A stretch of 41,397 bases of DNA from Alkaliphilus serpentinus. Lineage in GTDB: Bacteria > Bacillota > Clostridia > Peptostreptococcales > Natronincolaceae. Under the pieces are notes generated by a model that was not told the DNA's origin, made no database searches, and saw nothing but the letters and a program-made list of their open reading frames with translations. The stretch is from assembly GCF_009017255.1 (NCBI RefSeq), contig NZ_WBZB01000063.1, positions 1-41,397 of the forward strand, in the 5' to 3' direction. Position 1 is the stretch's first letter. Every line of letters begins with the position of its first letter. A program made the position numbers and the translations under genes. Of the stretch, positions 16,731 to 25,698 are shown in pieces.

Positions 16731-18146
16731 GTGAGGGAGGAAATATTTAGTACTGGCATTGATATTGGAACATCAACCACCCAGGTGGTGTTTAGTAGAA
16801 TAGTCATTGAGAATATCGCATCAGTTGCATCTGTACCAAGAATTTCAATTATAGATAAAGAAATCATTTACAGAAGTCCTATCTACTTTACCCCATTATT
16901 ATCCTTAACCCAAATAGATGGTGAAGGTGTTAGGCAGATTGTAGAGGAGGAGTTTAAAAAGGCAGGGCTAAAGACAGAGGCAATTAGCACCGGTGCAGTG
17001 ATTATAACGGGAGAAACTGCAAGAAAAGAAAACGCTTCTAGGGTTGTTAATGTCCTCGGTGATCTAGCTGGTGATTTTGTGGTTGCCACAGCTGGACCGG
17101 ATTTAGAAGCAATCATTGCCGGTAAGGGAGCTGGGGCAGAAAAGCTTTCTCGACAGAAGGGCTGTACCGTTATGAACATGGATATTGGAGGGGGCACAAC
17201 CAATATTGCAGTGTTTAAAAATGGGGAGATCATTGATACCTCCTGCTTAGATATTGGAGGTAGACTTATAAAGCTTGATCTTACCACAGAAAAATTCCTT
17301 TATATATCCCCAAAGATTCAAAGGCTGGCTAAGGGACTAGGTATTAAAATTGAGGCTGGTTTGAAGGTTAAGGAAAGGGAATTAGCCATGATAACGAAAG
17401 CTATGGCCAACATCCTTGAAGAAGCAGTAGGGATTAAGGCAAAAAGTGAAGATTATACAAAGCTTCTTACAACAAAAGACCTTAAGGGCGGCTATCCTAT
17501 TGATATTATAACCTTCTCTGGAGGCGTAGCGGATTATATATATAATTCAAAGGAAACTGAGACCTACAAATATGGAGATATCGGAATTCTGTTAGGTAAA
17601 GCTATAAAGGCTTCAGAGCTTACCACCAGGATTCAGACAGTTAAACCAGTTGAAACCTTAAATGCCACCGTGGTTGGGGCAGGTGCCCACAGCATGGAGT
17701 TAAGCGGAAGTACCATTACCTTTACCCAAAATGTCTTTCCTCTTAAAAATATTCCCATTATTAAAGTTAATCAAAGGGAAAAACTTAGTGAAATCATACA
17801 AGAAAAAATGAAGTGGTTCTGTGTGGAAAACAGAATACAACAAGTTGCCATAGCATTAAAGGGTAAACAGAATCCCAGTTTTCTAGAGGTTCAACAGATG
17901 GGGGATTGGCTGATTACAGGTATAGGGGACCTATTGGAGGAGCTTCAGCAGTTAATCGTAGTAATTGAAAATGATATGGCGAAGGTATTAGGCCATACCC
18001 TATATAGGCAGCTGGAATACAAAAAAGCAGTTATATGCATAGACGGAATTAATGTTGACAACGGGGACTATATTGATATTGGTAAGCCCCTTGCTAATGG
18101 TAGAGTAGTTCCTGTTGTTATTAAGACTTTGGTTTTCAATTCATAA
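16731..18146 (+). CDS. eutA: EutA, ethanolamine ammonia-lyase reactivating factor
   Basis: A 471-aa ATPase of the actin/Hsp70-like fold. The phosphate-1 motif is TGIDIGTSTTQVVFSR at the N-terminus, with NMDIGGGTTNIAVFKNG and FSGGVADYIY further on. EutA exchanges damaged cobalamin bound to EutBC for fresh adenosylcobalamin, at the cost of ATP. The start is a GTG at 16731 behind AAAGGGG. It is the first gene after the second attenuator, so the whole structural operon downstream depends on antitermination or on internal promoters that I cannot see. Confidence 0.95.
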   Translation: MREEIFSTGIDIGTSTTQVVFSRIVIENIASVASVPRISIIDKEIIYRSPIYFTPLLSLTQIDGEGVRQIVEEEFKKAGLKTEAISTGAVIITGETARKENASRVVNVLGDLAGDFVVATAGPDLEAIIAGKGAGAEKLSRQKGCTVMNMDIGGGTTNIAVFKNGEIIDTSCLDIGGRLIKLDLTTEKFLYISPKIQRLAKGLGIKIEAGLKVKERELAMITKAMANILEEAVGIKAKSEDYTKLLTTKDLKGGYPIDIITFSGGVADYIYNSKETETYKYGDIGILLGKAIKASELTTRIQTVKPVETLNATVVGAGAHSMELSGSTITFTQNVFPLKNIPIIKVNQREKLSEIIQEKMKWFCVENRIQQVAIALKGKQNPSFLEVQQMGDWLITGIGDLLEELQQLIVVIENDMAKVLGHTLYRQLEYKKAVICIDGINVDNGDYIDIGKPLANGRVVPVVIKTLVFNS

Positions 18147-18164
18147 AATGAGAGGTGGGTGTAT

Positions 18165-19532
18165 ATGAGATTAAAAAGTAAGTTGTTTGGCCAAATGTAT
18201 CAGTTTAAATCTGTCAAAGAAGTTCTAGCAAAAGCCAATGAAGAAAAGTCTGGAGATAAACTCGCTGGTATCATCGCAGCTTCTGTAACGGAAAGGATTG
18301 CTGCAAAGGAAGTACTAAGCAATTTGACCCTTCAGGATCTACGTAATAATCCAGTGGTGGCCTATGAAGAGGATGAAGTAACTCGGGTTATTCAAGACAG
18401 TATCAATGAAAAAATCTATAGCCAAATAAAGAACTGGTCTGTAGCAGAGCTGAGGGAGTGGATTCTTAACCACGATACCAGTGGTGAGGACATCAAAAGA
18501 ATCAGTAGAGGTTTAACAAGTGAGATGATAGCAGGGGTAACAAAGCTCATGTCAAACCTAGACTTGATTTACGGGGCAAGTAAAATCAGAATTAGTGCCC
18601 ATTGTAATACTACCATTGGACTACCCGGTACTCTATCTGCAAGACTTCAGCCCAATCATCCAACAGATAATCTTGAAGGGGTAATGATATCTGTTATGGA
18701 GGGCTTAAGCTATGGTGTTGGAGATGCAGTAATAGGTTTAAATCCTGTTGAAGACACAGTTGAAAGCGTATCCAATGTACTAAAGATGTTTCATGAATTC
18801 AAGGAAGAATGGAAGATTCCTACACAAATATGTGTATTAGGTCATGTAACAACTCAAATGGATTCAATTCGTAAGGGGGCTCCATCAGACTTAATCTTCC
18901 AGAGTATAGCGGGATCTGAAAAGGGAAATGAAGCCTTTGGTGTTACGGTTTCATTGTTAGACGAAGCAAAGGATTTAGTTCTGAAGGAAGGTACCTCTAC
19001 CGGACCAAATGTTATGTACTTTGAAACCGGCCAAGGCTCCGAGTTATCCTCCGATGCCCACAACGGTGCAGACCAGGTTACCATGGAGGCTAGATGCTAT
19101 GGACTTGCCAAACGATATAATCCCTTCTTGGTAAATACAGTTGTTGGTTTTATAGGTCCAGAATATTTATACGACAGTAGACAGGTTATTCGTGCAGGCC
19201 TTGAGGACCACTTTATGGGTAAGCTGACGGGCATCTCCATGGGGGTTGATGCTTGCTATACCAATCATATGAAGGCAGATCAAAATGACATAGAGAACCT
19301 AGCTGTACTATTGACTTCAGCAGGCTGCAACTATTTTATGGGTATACCTGCCGGAGATGATGTAATGTTAAATTATCAATGTACTGGATACCATGAAACC
19401 CCTTCCCTTAGAGAACTATTGAATCTACGTCCAATTAAAGAATATGAATTGTGGTTAGAAACCATGAATATCATTAAAAACGGTAAGTTAACAGGAAGAG
19501 CTGGAGATGCTTCTTTATTTTTAAAGAAATAA
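18165..19532 (+). CDS. eutB: EutB, ethanolamine ammonia-lyase large subunit (copy 1)
   Basis: A 455-aa TIM-barrel subunit that aligns without gaps to the Escherichia coli numbering. Arg160 and Gln162 (SARLQPN), Asn193 (GLNPV), Glu287 (YFETGQGS), Phe329 (VVGFIGPEYLY) and Asp362 (SMGVDACYTNH) are all present. With EutC and adenosylcobalamin it converts ethanolamine to acetaldehyde and ammonia. This copy looks fully competent. A GTG at 18159 is in frame, but GAGGTGGG is the ribosome site and ATG 18165 is correctly spaced. The second copy follows after 12 bases. Confidence 0.96.
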   Translation: MRLKSKLFGQMYQFKSVKEVLAKANEEKSGDKLAGIIAASVTERIAAKEVLSNLTLQDLRNNPVVAYEEDEVTRVIQDSINEKIYSQIKNWSVAELREWILNHDTSGEDIKRISRGLTSEMIAGVTKLMSNLDLIYGASKIRISAHCNTTIGLPGTLSARLQPNHPTDNLEGVMISVMEGLSYGVGDAVIGLNPVEDTVESVSNVLKMFHEFKEEWKIPTQICVLGHVTTQMDSIRKGAPSDLIFQSIAGSEKGNEAFGVTVSLLDEAKDLVLKEGTSTGPNVMYFETGQGSELSSDAHNGADQVTMEARCYGLAKRYNPFLVNTVVGFIGPEYLYDSRQVIRAGLEDHFMGKLTGISMGVDACYTNHMKADQNDIENLAVLLTSAGCNYFMGIPAGDDVMLNYQCTGYHETPSLRELLNLRPIKEYELWLETMNIIKNGKLTGRAGDASLFLKK

Positions 19533-19544
19533 GGTGGAATTTAT

Positions 19545-20915
19545 ATGAAATTAAAAACCAAATTATTTGGAAATGTGTATAAGTTTAAGGACATTAAAGA
19601 GCTGTTAGCTAAGGCCAATGAAGAAAAATCGGGAGATATGCTCCTTGGCATTGGTGCAGCCACAATTTCAGAAAGGGTTGCAGCTAAAGTAGTTTTAAGT
19701 GAATTAACCCTAGAGGATTTAAGAAAAAACCCTGTTGTTCCCTATGAAGAAGACGAAGTAACCAGAGTGATTGAGGATATGGTGAATGAAAAAATATACC
19801 AACAAATTAAAAATTGGACAGTAGGTTATTTTAGGGAGAAGATCTTAAGCTATGAAACAACCGGTAATGAAATTTTACGAATCAGTAAGGGCCTAACAGC
19901 AGAAATGGTTGCAGCTGTTGCAAAGCTTATGACCAATATGGATTTAGTTTATGGTGCAAGTAAAATTCGTGTAACGGGAAAAGCCAATTATGAAATTGGC
20001 AAGGCTGGTACCCTCTCCTTTCGACTCCAGCCTAATCATCCAACCGATAGCATAGAAGGGATTATCGCATCTATGATGGAGGGGCTATCCTACGGCTGTG
20101 GGGATGCTATTATTGGAATTAATCCTGTTGAGGATACCATTGAAAATACTAAAAGAATTATGGAAGCTATTAACGAGTTCATGGTTGAATGGAGGATTCC
20201 AACCCAAACCTGTGTACTATCTCATATCTCTACCCAAATGGAGGCTATAAAAAGGGGTGCACCGGTGTCGGTATTATTCCAAAGTGTAGCTGGAACTGAG
20301 GCTGCCAATAAAGCCTTTGGAATCAACAAGGATTTAATCCAGGAGGCCTTTGAGCTTATTAAGAAGCATGGAACTGCACCTGGTCCCAATCTAATGTATT
20401 TTGAAACAGGCCAAGGTTCAGAGATGTCCCTTAATACAGACCATGGAGCCGACGAAATGACATTAGAGGCCAGAACCTATGGATTCGCAAGAAAATTCAT
20501 GCCCTTTATGGTTAATAATGTTTCGGGATTTATAGGACCAGAAACCTTATACGATGGTAAACAGATTCTAAGGGCCAATCTTGAAGACCATTTTATGGGT
20601 AAGCTTATGGGATTACCCATGGGTATGGCACCATGCTATACAAATCATGTCAATACAGATCAAAATGATCAAGAAACAGCTACAATGCTTTTAGCTATGG
20701 CAGGTGCCAATTACTACATGGGAGTTCCCGTAGGAGATGATGTAATGCTTAGCTATCAAGATACCAGCTATCATGATGATGCTACTTTAAGGGAGCTATT
20801 AAATCTAAAGCCTGCTGAAGAATTTTTTCATTGGCTGATAGATATGGGAATTATGAAAGAAAATGGTAAATTAACCGGCCGAGCTGGAGATGCTTCAATA
20901 TTTCTAAAAAAATAG
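19545..20915 (+). CDS. EutB paralogue (copy 2) with a substituted substrate-binding residue
   Basis: A 456-aa EutB-family protein, directly downstream of copy 1 and clearly homologous along its whole length. Arg160, Gln162, Asn193, Glu287 and Phe329 are conserved, but the position of Asp362 is Ala (LPMGMAPCYTNH in place of ISMGVDACYTNH). In the E. coli enzyme Asp362 contacts the amino group of the substrate. Nearby changes include Val327 to Ser (NNVSGFIGPETLY), GSEKG to GTEAA, and Asn403 to Ser. It may be a lyase for another amino alcohol or a non-equivalent partner of copy 1 in the complex. It has its own AAGGTGG site and is followed after 15 bases by eutC. Confidence 0.92.
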   Translation: MKLKTKLFGNVYKFKDIKELLAKANEEKSGDMLLGIGAATISERVAAKVVLSELTLEDLRKNPVVPYEEDEVTRVIEDMVNEKIYQQIKNWTVGYFREKILSYETTGNEILRISKGLTAEMVAAVAKLMTNMDLVYGASKIRVTGKANYEIGKAGTLSFRLQPNHPTDSIEGIIASMMEGLSYGCGDAIIGINPVEDTIENTKRIMEAINEFMVEWRIPTQTCVLSHISTQMEAIKRGAPVSVLFQSVAGTEAANKAFGINKDLIQEAFELIKKHGTAPGPNLMYFETGQGSEMSLNTDHGADEMTLEARTYGFARKFMPFMVNNVSGFIGPETLYDGKQILRANLEDHFMGKLMGLPMGMAPCYTNHVNTDQNDQETATMLLAMAGANYYMGVPVGDDVMLSYQDTSYHDDATLRELLNLKPAEEFFHWLIDMGIMKENGKLTGRAGDASIFLKK

Positions 20916-20930
20916 AAGGGGTGAGAAATT

Positions 20931-21812
20931 GTGTTATCTGAAGTTCAATTAAAGAAAATTATAGAAAAAGTAATCACAGAAATCTCAGTAGGGGATAAAG
21001 TCAAGGGCCCTGAGGTAGATGTAAAAGCTATAGATGAAACATTGGATGATAAAGATGTTCCAGACATTACAGAGATTGACTTGAAGGCTCAGGTGTTGGT
21101 ACCAAATCCTGAGAACCTTGAGGGATTATTGCGGATGAAGCAATCTACTCCAGCAAGGATAGGTGTCTGGAGGGCTGGCCCAAGATATATGACTGAGACA
21201 TTATTAAGATTCCGAGCAGATCATGCAGTTGCAATGGATGCAGTTTTTACAGATGTTTCAGAAAAACTTCTTAAAGAAATGAATCTCTTTAGTGTAAAAA
21301 CCAGATGTAAAAATAAAGATGAATATTTAACAAGACCTGATTTAGGAAGAAAATTTGATGAAGAGGCAATTGAAATCATCAAAAAAAGCTGTATAAAGAA
21401 GCCACAGGTTCAGATATACGCTTCTGATGGTTTAAGCTCAACTGCCATTGAAGCCAATATTAAAGACATTTTACCAGCCATCATGCAAGGTCTTGAAGTA
21501 TATGGAGTTAAGGTAGGTACACCATTTTTCGTTAAATATGGTAGAGTACCCGCCATGGATGTTATTTCTGAAGTAACTGAGGCAGATGTAACCTGTGTAT
21601 TGATTGGTGAGAGACCTGGTCTTGCAACTGGAGAAAGCATGAGCGCTTACATAGCCTATAAAGCCACAGTAAATATGCCGGAGTCCAGGCGAACAGTGGT
21701 TTCCAATATTCATAAGGGAGGAACCCCTGCAGTGGAGGCAGGAGCCCACATTGCTGATATTATCAAGCAGATGCTAGATAAGAAGGCTAGTGGATTAGAC
21801 CTCAAGCTGTAA
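20931..21812 (+). CDS. eutC: EutC, ethanolamine ammonia-lyase small subunit
   Basis: A 293-aa subunit. [20 protein letters not shown], then [20 protein letters not shown] and [17 protein letters not shown] are conserved EutC segments that shape the cobalamin site. The N-terminal [14 protein letters not shown] is an amphipathic helix of the type that targets cargo into microcompartments, followed by an acidic linker (about 20-50). The start is a GTG behind GAAGGGG. It follows both eutB copies, so it is probably shared by them. Confidence 0.95.
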   Translation: MLSEVQLKKIIEKVITEISVGDKVKGPEVDVKAIDETLDDKDVPDITEIDLKAQVLVPNPENLEGLLRMKQSTPARIGVWRAGPRYMTETLLRFRADHAVAMDAVFTDVSEKLLKEMNLFSVKTRCKNKDEYLTRPDLGRKFDEEAIEIIKKSCIKKPQVQIYASDGLSSTAIEANIKDILPAIMQGLEVYGVKVGTPFFVKYGRVPAMDVISEVTEADVTCVLIGERPGLATGESMSAYIAYKATVNMPESRRTVVSNIHKGGTPAVEAGAHIADIIKQMLDKKASGLDLKL

Positions 21813-21837
21813 AAAAATAAGAATGGAGGGTTAAAAA

Positions 21838-22491
21838 ATGAGAAATGATCCATTAAAAGTAACAGTTTTAAGTGCCAAATTAATTCCTCATGTAAGTCCA
21901 GACTTAGCGAAGGAATTTAAGCTGGAGCCTCATCATAAAAGCTTAGGGCTAATTACTACAGACTGTGATGATGTCTCTTATACAGCATTAGACGAGGCAA
22001 CAAAAAAAGCCGACGTTACTGTAGTTTATGCTCGTTCCTTTTATGGTGGAGCAGCAAATGCCAATACAAAGCTGGCTGGAGAGTTTATCGGTATTTTAGC
22101 CGGACCTAATCCAGCAGAGGTGAAAAGTGGATTAAACGCCGCCATCGAATTTATTGAGAATGATGCTTGCTTCTATAGTGCCAATGAGGATGATTCAATT
22201 GCATATTTTGCCCATTGTATTTCTAGAACGGGTTCTTATTTGTCCTCAACCGCAGGAATACCAGAAGGGGAGGCCATCGCCTATCTTATCGCACCACCAA
22301 TGGAGGCTATGTACGCATTAGATGCAGCCTTAAAGGCAGCAGATGTGAGGGTAGCAGCCTTTTATGGACCACCATCAGAAACCAACTTCGGAGGCGGACT
22401 ATTAACAGGTAGCCAGTCGGCTTGTAAAGCAGCATGTGAAGCCTTTGCGGCAGCAGTTCAATATGTTGCAGATAACCCAACTAAACTGTAG
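21838..22491 (+). CDS. eutL: EutL, tandem-BMC trimeric shell protein
   Basis: A 217-aa protein with two permuted BMC domains. It has the EutL-specific start (LSAKLIPHVSPDLAKEFKL), TYARSFYGG-like VVYARSFYGGAANANTKLAG in domain 1, and AAFYGPPSETNFGGGLLTGS in domain 2. EutL trimers form facets with a large gated pore, and small molecules such as ethanolamine can bind and hold the pore closed. GGAGGG precedes the ATG, 25 bases after eutC. Confidence 0.95.
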   Translation: MRNDPLKVTVLSAKLIPHVSPDLAKEFKLEPHHKSLGLITTDCDDVSYTALDEATKKADVTVVYARSFYGGAANANTKLAGEFIGILAGPNPAEVKSGLNAAIEFIENDACFYSANEDDSIAYFAHCISRTGSYLSSTAGIPEGEAIAYLIAPPMEAMYALDAALKAADVRVAAFYGPPSETNFGGGLLTGSQSACKAACEAFAAAVQYVADNPTKL

Positions 22492-22523
22492 GTATAGCTA
22501 AATCTCTTTAGAAGGTGGTGATT

Positions 22524-23111
22524 GTGTTGAAAAATCAAGCCATCGGTCTGATTGAAACCTATGGCTATGTGGCAGCTATAGAAGCCGCAGATGCCTGTGT
22601 GAAGGCAGCGAATGTATCCTTAATTCACTGTGAAAGGGTCAAAGGTGGATTAGTAACCATAAAGATTACAGGGGATGTTGGGGCAGTTGAAGCTGCAATT
22701 AAAGCTGGGGCGGCTGCTGCCGAAAGGGTTGGAAGACTACTGTCTAAACATGTTATCCCTAGACCTGCCTTTGACCTAGAAAAGTTCTTCTGCATTAGAA
22801 CTGATGAAAAGGAAAAAACCTTTCATCATACAAAAAAGAAACCCATAAAGGATACAGAAAACACCAGTACTAAAGGAGATCATCCTTTGATAAAGAAGGT
22901 GGACAATAAACCTAGGAAAGAGGAGATAACAAAGGCCAATGATGGAGATAAAACTGAAAAGGAGCTTAAGGGAATGAAGGTTGTTGAACTAAGGTCCCTT
23001 GCTAGACTTCTAGAGGGTATCACTTTAGACAAAACTGAAATCAAATTTGCAAGAAAACCTGAGCTAATAGATGCTATACTGGCCTTTTACAAAGGGGGAA
23101 GTAATGGATGA
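22524..23111 (+). CDS. BMC shell protein with a C-terminal SAP/Rho-N-like domain (EutK-like)
   Basis: About 195 aa. Residues 1-85 are a typical hexameric BMC domain ([40 protein letters not shown]). A charged lysine-rich linker follows (about 95-145), then a compact C-terminal helix-loop-helix (KGMKVVELRSLARLLEG, RKPELIDAILAFYKG) resembling SAP or Rho-N nucleic-acid-binding modules. E. coli EutK also has a BMC domain plus a small possible nucleic-acid-binding domain, but of another fold. Several GTG codons are in frame; GAAGGTGG best fits the GTG at 22524. The stop overlaps the eutE start (ATGA). Confidence 0.88.
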   Translation: MLKNQAIGLIETYGYVAAIEAADACVKAANVSLIHCERVKGGLVTIKITGDVGAVEAAIKAGAAAAERVGRLLSKHVIPRPAFDLEKFFCIRTDEKEKTFHHTKKKPIKDTENTSTKGDHPLIKKVDNKPRKEEITKANDGDKTEKELKGMKVVELRSLARLLEGITLDKTEIKFARKPELIDAILAFYKGGSNG

Positions 23112-24559
23112 ATCTCTTATACGATGATTTAGCATCAATAGGTGAAAGCAGAGAATTAATCGGTAAAGCCAAGAAGGCCCAAGAGGAATTAGCCCTATTG
23201 AGCCAAGAAAAGATTGATAAAATAGTTGAAAGTATGGCAAATAAAGCAGAAAAGGCTGCTAAAAGACTGGCTAAAATGGCGGTTGAGGACACAGGCTTTG
23301 GCAGATATGAAGATAAAGTCATTAAAAATGTCTTTGCCAGTAGAAGTGTCTATAACTATATAAAGGATATGAAAACCGTTGGTATTCTTAGGGAAGACCA
23401 CCAAGAAAAAATTCTTGAGATAGCCACTCCAGTTGGAATAATAGCAGGCTTGGTACCATCAACAAATCCCACATCAACCACCATTTTTAAAGCCTTATGT
23501 GCAGTAAAGGCTGGCAACACAATCATCTTTAGTCCCCATCCTTCTGCCCTTAGATGTACCATTGAAACCGTTAGGCTGCTTGAAGAAGCAGCAGTTGAGA
23601 TGGGGGCACCTAAGAATACAATTCAGTGTATGACAATTCCTAAAATGGAAGGCAGTCTTGCATTAATGTCCCACAAGGAAATAGCACTAATTCTAGCAAC
23701 CGGTGGCTCAGGAATGGTAAAGGCAGCCTATAGCTCTGGAACACCAGCCTTAGGGGTAGGGCCAGGAAATGTACCTGCCTATATTGAGAGGTCGGCAGAT
23801 ATTCCGCTGGCAGTTAAAAGGATATTTGTAAGCAAGACCTTTGATAATGGAACAATCTGTGCCTCTGAACAAGCCATTGTAGTAGATGCTGTAATAGAAA
23901 ATGAAGTAAGTAGGGAACTAGAAAATCAGGGTGGATTCTTTGTTGTTGGTGAAGATCGGGAAAGGCTATCAAGATTTATACAGAAATCCAATGGTGGATT
24001 AAATCCTAAAATTGTTGGTCAGCCAGCAACTAAAATAGCCGAGATGGCTGGAATAAAGGTTCCTGTAGCCACTAAGGTCCTCATATGTGATGAAAAGGGA
24101 GTAGGAAAAGAATATCCTTTCTCAATGGAAAAACTCTCTCCTATTCTTGGGTTTTATGTTGAAGAGGATTGGCATAAGGCCTGTGAGAGATGCATTGAGT
24201 TATTAAATTTTGGTGGATTAGGCCATTCCCTTGTTATTCACTCCAATAATGAAGAAGTTATTCGGGAATTTGCCCTAAAAAAGCCTGTAAATAGAATACT
24301 TGTGAATACACCCTCCTCCCATGGTGCAATAGGTGCCACCACCAATCTACCCCCATCTTTAACCTTAGGATGCGGAACCATTGGAGGCAGCTCCACCTCT
24401 GACAACGTAAATCCAATGCACCTAATAAATGTAAAACGATTGGTCTATGGAGTAAAGGAAGCTGAGGACCTTTCGGAAGAAAAATCACAAAACCCTGATG
24501 TAGATGTTGAAATAATCACTAAGATCGTTATGGAAGAGTTAAGTAAAATTATTAAATAA
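23108..24559 (+). CDS. eutE: EutE, CoA-acylating acetaldehyde dehydrogenase
   Basis: A 483-aa aldehyde dehydrogenase with the catalytic Cys251 in NGTICASEQAIVV, NAD-binding GLVPSTNPTSTTIFKAL and the loop FSPHPSALRC. It oxidises acetaldehyde to acetyl-CoA inside the shell. Unlike many EutE and PduP proteins it begins directly with the enzyme and has no N-terminal tag. The C-terminal VDVEIITKIVMEELSKIIK instead looks like an encapsulation helix. The ATG overlaps the stop of the upstream shell gene (ATGA), implying coupled translation. Confidence 0.95.
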   Translation: MNLLYDDLASIGESRELIGKAKKAQEELALLSQEKIDKIVESMANKAEKAAKRLAKMAVEDTGFGRYEDKVIKNVFASRSVYNYIKDMKTVGILREDHQEKILEIATPVGIIAGLVPSTNPTSTTIFKALCAVKAGNTIIFSPHPSALRCTIETVRLLEEAAVEMGAPKNTIQCMTIPKMEGSLALMSHKEIALILATGGSGMVKAAYSSGTPALGVGPGNVPAYIERSADIPLAVKRIFVSKTFDNGTICASEQAIVVDAVIENEVSRELENQGGFFVVGEDRERLSRFIQKSNGGLNPKIVGQPATKIAEMAGIKVPVATKVLICDEKGVGKEYPFSMEKLSPILGFYVEEDWHKACERCIELLNFGGLGHSLVIHSNNEEVIREFALKKPVNRILVNTPSSHGAIGATTNLPPSLTLGCGTIGGSSTSDNVNPMHLINVKRLVYGVKEAEDLSEEKSQNPDVDVEIITKIVMEELSKIIK

Positions 24560-24580
24560 AAATATTAAGGAGGAATAAAA

Positions 24581-24865
24581 ATGGCAAATACAAATGCTCT
24601 TGGAATGATTGAAACAAAAGGACTAGTTGGTTCAATTGAAGCAGCAGATGCAATGGTAAAGGCGGCAAACGTAACCCTTATTGGTAAGGTCCATGTTGGA
24701 GGGGGCCTTGTTACAGTAATGGTAAGGGGTGATGTAGGTGCAGTAAAGGCTGCCACAGATGCCGGTGCTGCTGCGGCTGAAAGGGTAGGAGATTTAGTAT
24801 CTGTTCATGTAATTCCAAGACCCCATGGAGATGTTGAATTAATACTACCAAAGCTAGAAGCTTAA
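24581..24865 (+). CDS. eutM: EutM, major hexameric BMC shell protein
   Basis: A 94-aa canonical BMC-domain protein ([59 protein letters not shown]). EutM/PduA-type hexamers are the main sheet-forming component of the shell facets and provide small-metabolite pores. A strong AAGGAGG site precedes it, and the long hairpin after its stop may help keep its mRNA more abundant than its neighbours. Confidence 0.95.
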   Translation: MANTNALGMIETKGLVGSIEAADAMVKAANVTLIGKVHVGGGLVTVMVRGDVGAVKAATDAGAAAAERVGDLVSVHVIPRPHGDVELILPKLEA

Positions 24866-24881
24866 GTTCTACATTAATTAA

Positions 24882-24913
24882 CCCTCCCGAGCTTCTAAGG
24901 AAGCTCGGGAGGG
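24882..24913 (+). repeat. Long GC-rich hairpin between eutM and eutT
   Basis: A perfect 14-bp stem (CCCTCCCGAGCTTC at 24882-24895 with 24900-24913) around the 4-nt loop TAAG, the most stable-looking hairpin in the window. It is not followed by a T run, so it is not a standard terminator. It could protect the 3' end of an upstream processing product or slow the polymerase. Confidence 0.85.
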
Positions 24914-24938
24914 ATATTGGCGAGGGATGTGATATAAG

Positions 24939-25694
24939 GTGAAGGTCTTGACAGAGCTAGCACTGCGTACAGAGTTAAAGGGTAAAGCCTTAAAAAAGTA
25001 TGTAGTTGATAAAAATACAATTATTACTCCTTCAGCAAGACAATTCTTGAAGGAGAAGAATATTGAAATCGTAACAGATGGGGTTAATACGGAGGCAAGG
25101 GAAAGGGAAGAAATTAAAGTTACTGAAATGAAGGAGACAGCACATTTGTATATATGCGAAACTACCGGTGGTTTTTTCAATGAAAAGCCCGAGTATATGA
25201 CCCATCTTTATGGAAATAGATTGGTTTATAAGGATCATCCCCGTATAGAGTTTAGAGGCAAGCTAGATAGCCTTCAATCAAAATTATTAGAATTACAAGT
25301 TGTAGTAGCCCGCTATAAGGTTGATGGCCTTATTAAAGATCTTGAAGAATTATTAACCTATATTAGAAAGATTCTTAGGGCAGAGGTGTTAGAAGAAAGC
25401 TTTGCTACAGATATGCTGATGGGTTTGAGGGAAGAGGATATACGAGCCCAATCCCATAATCCAATGAATTACTTTAAAATTCAACATATTTTACCCAGCT
25501 ATCAAATGGGTGAGGTGGTTATTGGTTTAAATTCTTTAAGAACTAAAGTACGGGAAACTGAAATAGCAGGAATTAAAGCCTTTAGAGAGGGCGGAAATAT
25601 TGAAAGACAAGACATTATTAAAGCCCTAAATAGAATGAGTAGTGCTGTGTATGTTTTAATGCTAAGATGCCATTCTGGATTTTATAAGGGGTGA
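24939..25694 (+). CDS. eutT: EutT, corrinoid adenosyltransferase
   Basis: A 251-aa PduO-type ATP:cob(I)alamin adenosyltransferase that makes the adenosylcobalamin used by EutBC. The helical core runs from about 95 (RIEFRGKLDSLQSKLLELQV) to the C-terminus. Residues 1-50 are an added module (KNTIITPSARQFLKEKNIEI) that recurs in two other proteins of this locus. I do not see the CCxxC metal motif of enterobacterial EutT. The start is a GTG at 24939; GAGGGATG lies about 10 bases upstream, just after the long hairpin. Confidence 0.9.
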   Translation: MKVLTELALRTELKGKALKKYVVDKNTIITPSARQFLKEKNIEIVTDGVNTEAREREEIKVTEMKETAHLYICETTGGFFNEKPEYMTHLYGNRLVYKDHPRIEFRGKLDSLQSKLLELQVVVARYKVDGLIKDLEELLTYIRKILRAEVLEESFATDMLMGLREEDIRAQSHNPMNYFKIQHILPSYQMGEVVIGLNSLRTKVRETEIAGIKAFREGGNIERQDIIKALNRMSSAVYVLMLRCHSGFYKG

Positions 25695-25698
25695 TAAA

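Noticed and set aside
16883-17287. 134-aa open frame antisense to eutA
   Set aside because: It lies wholly within a well-identified gene and has no start signals; a shadow frame.
24882-24913. The eutM-eutT hairpin as a Rho-independent terminator
   Set aside because: No T run follows on either strand, and eutT with the rest of the operon continues directly downstream.
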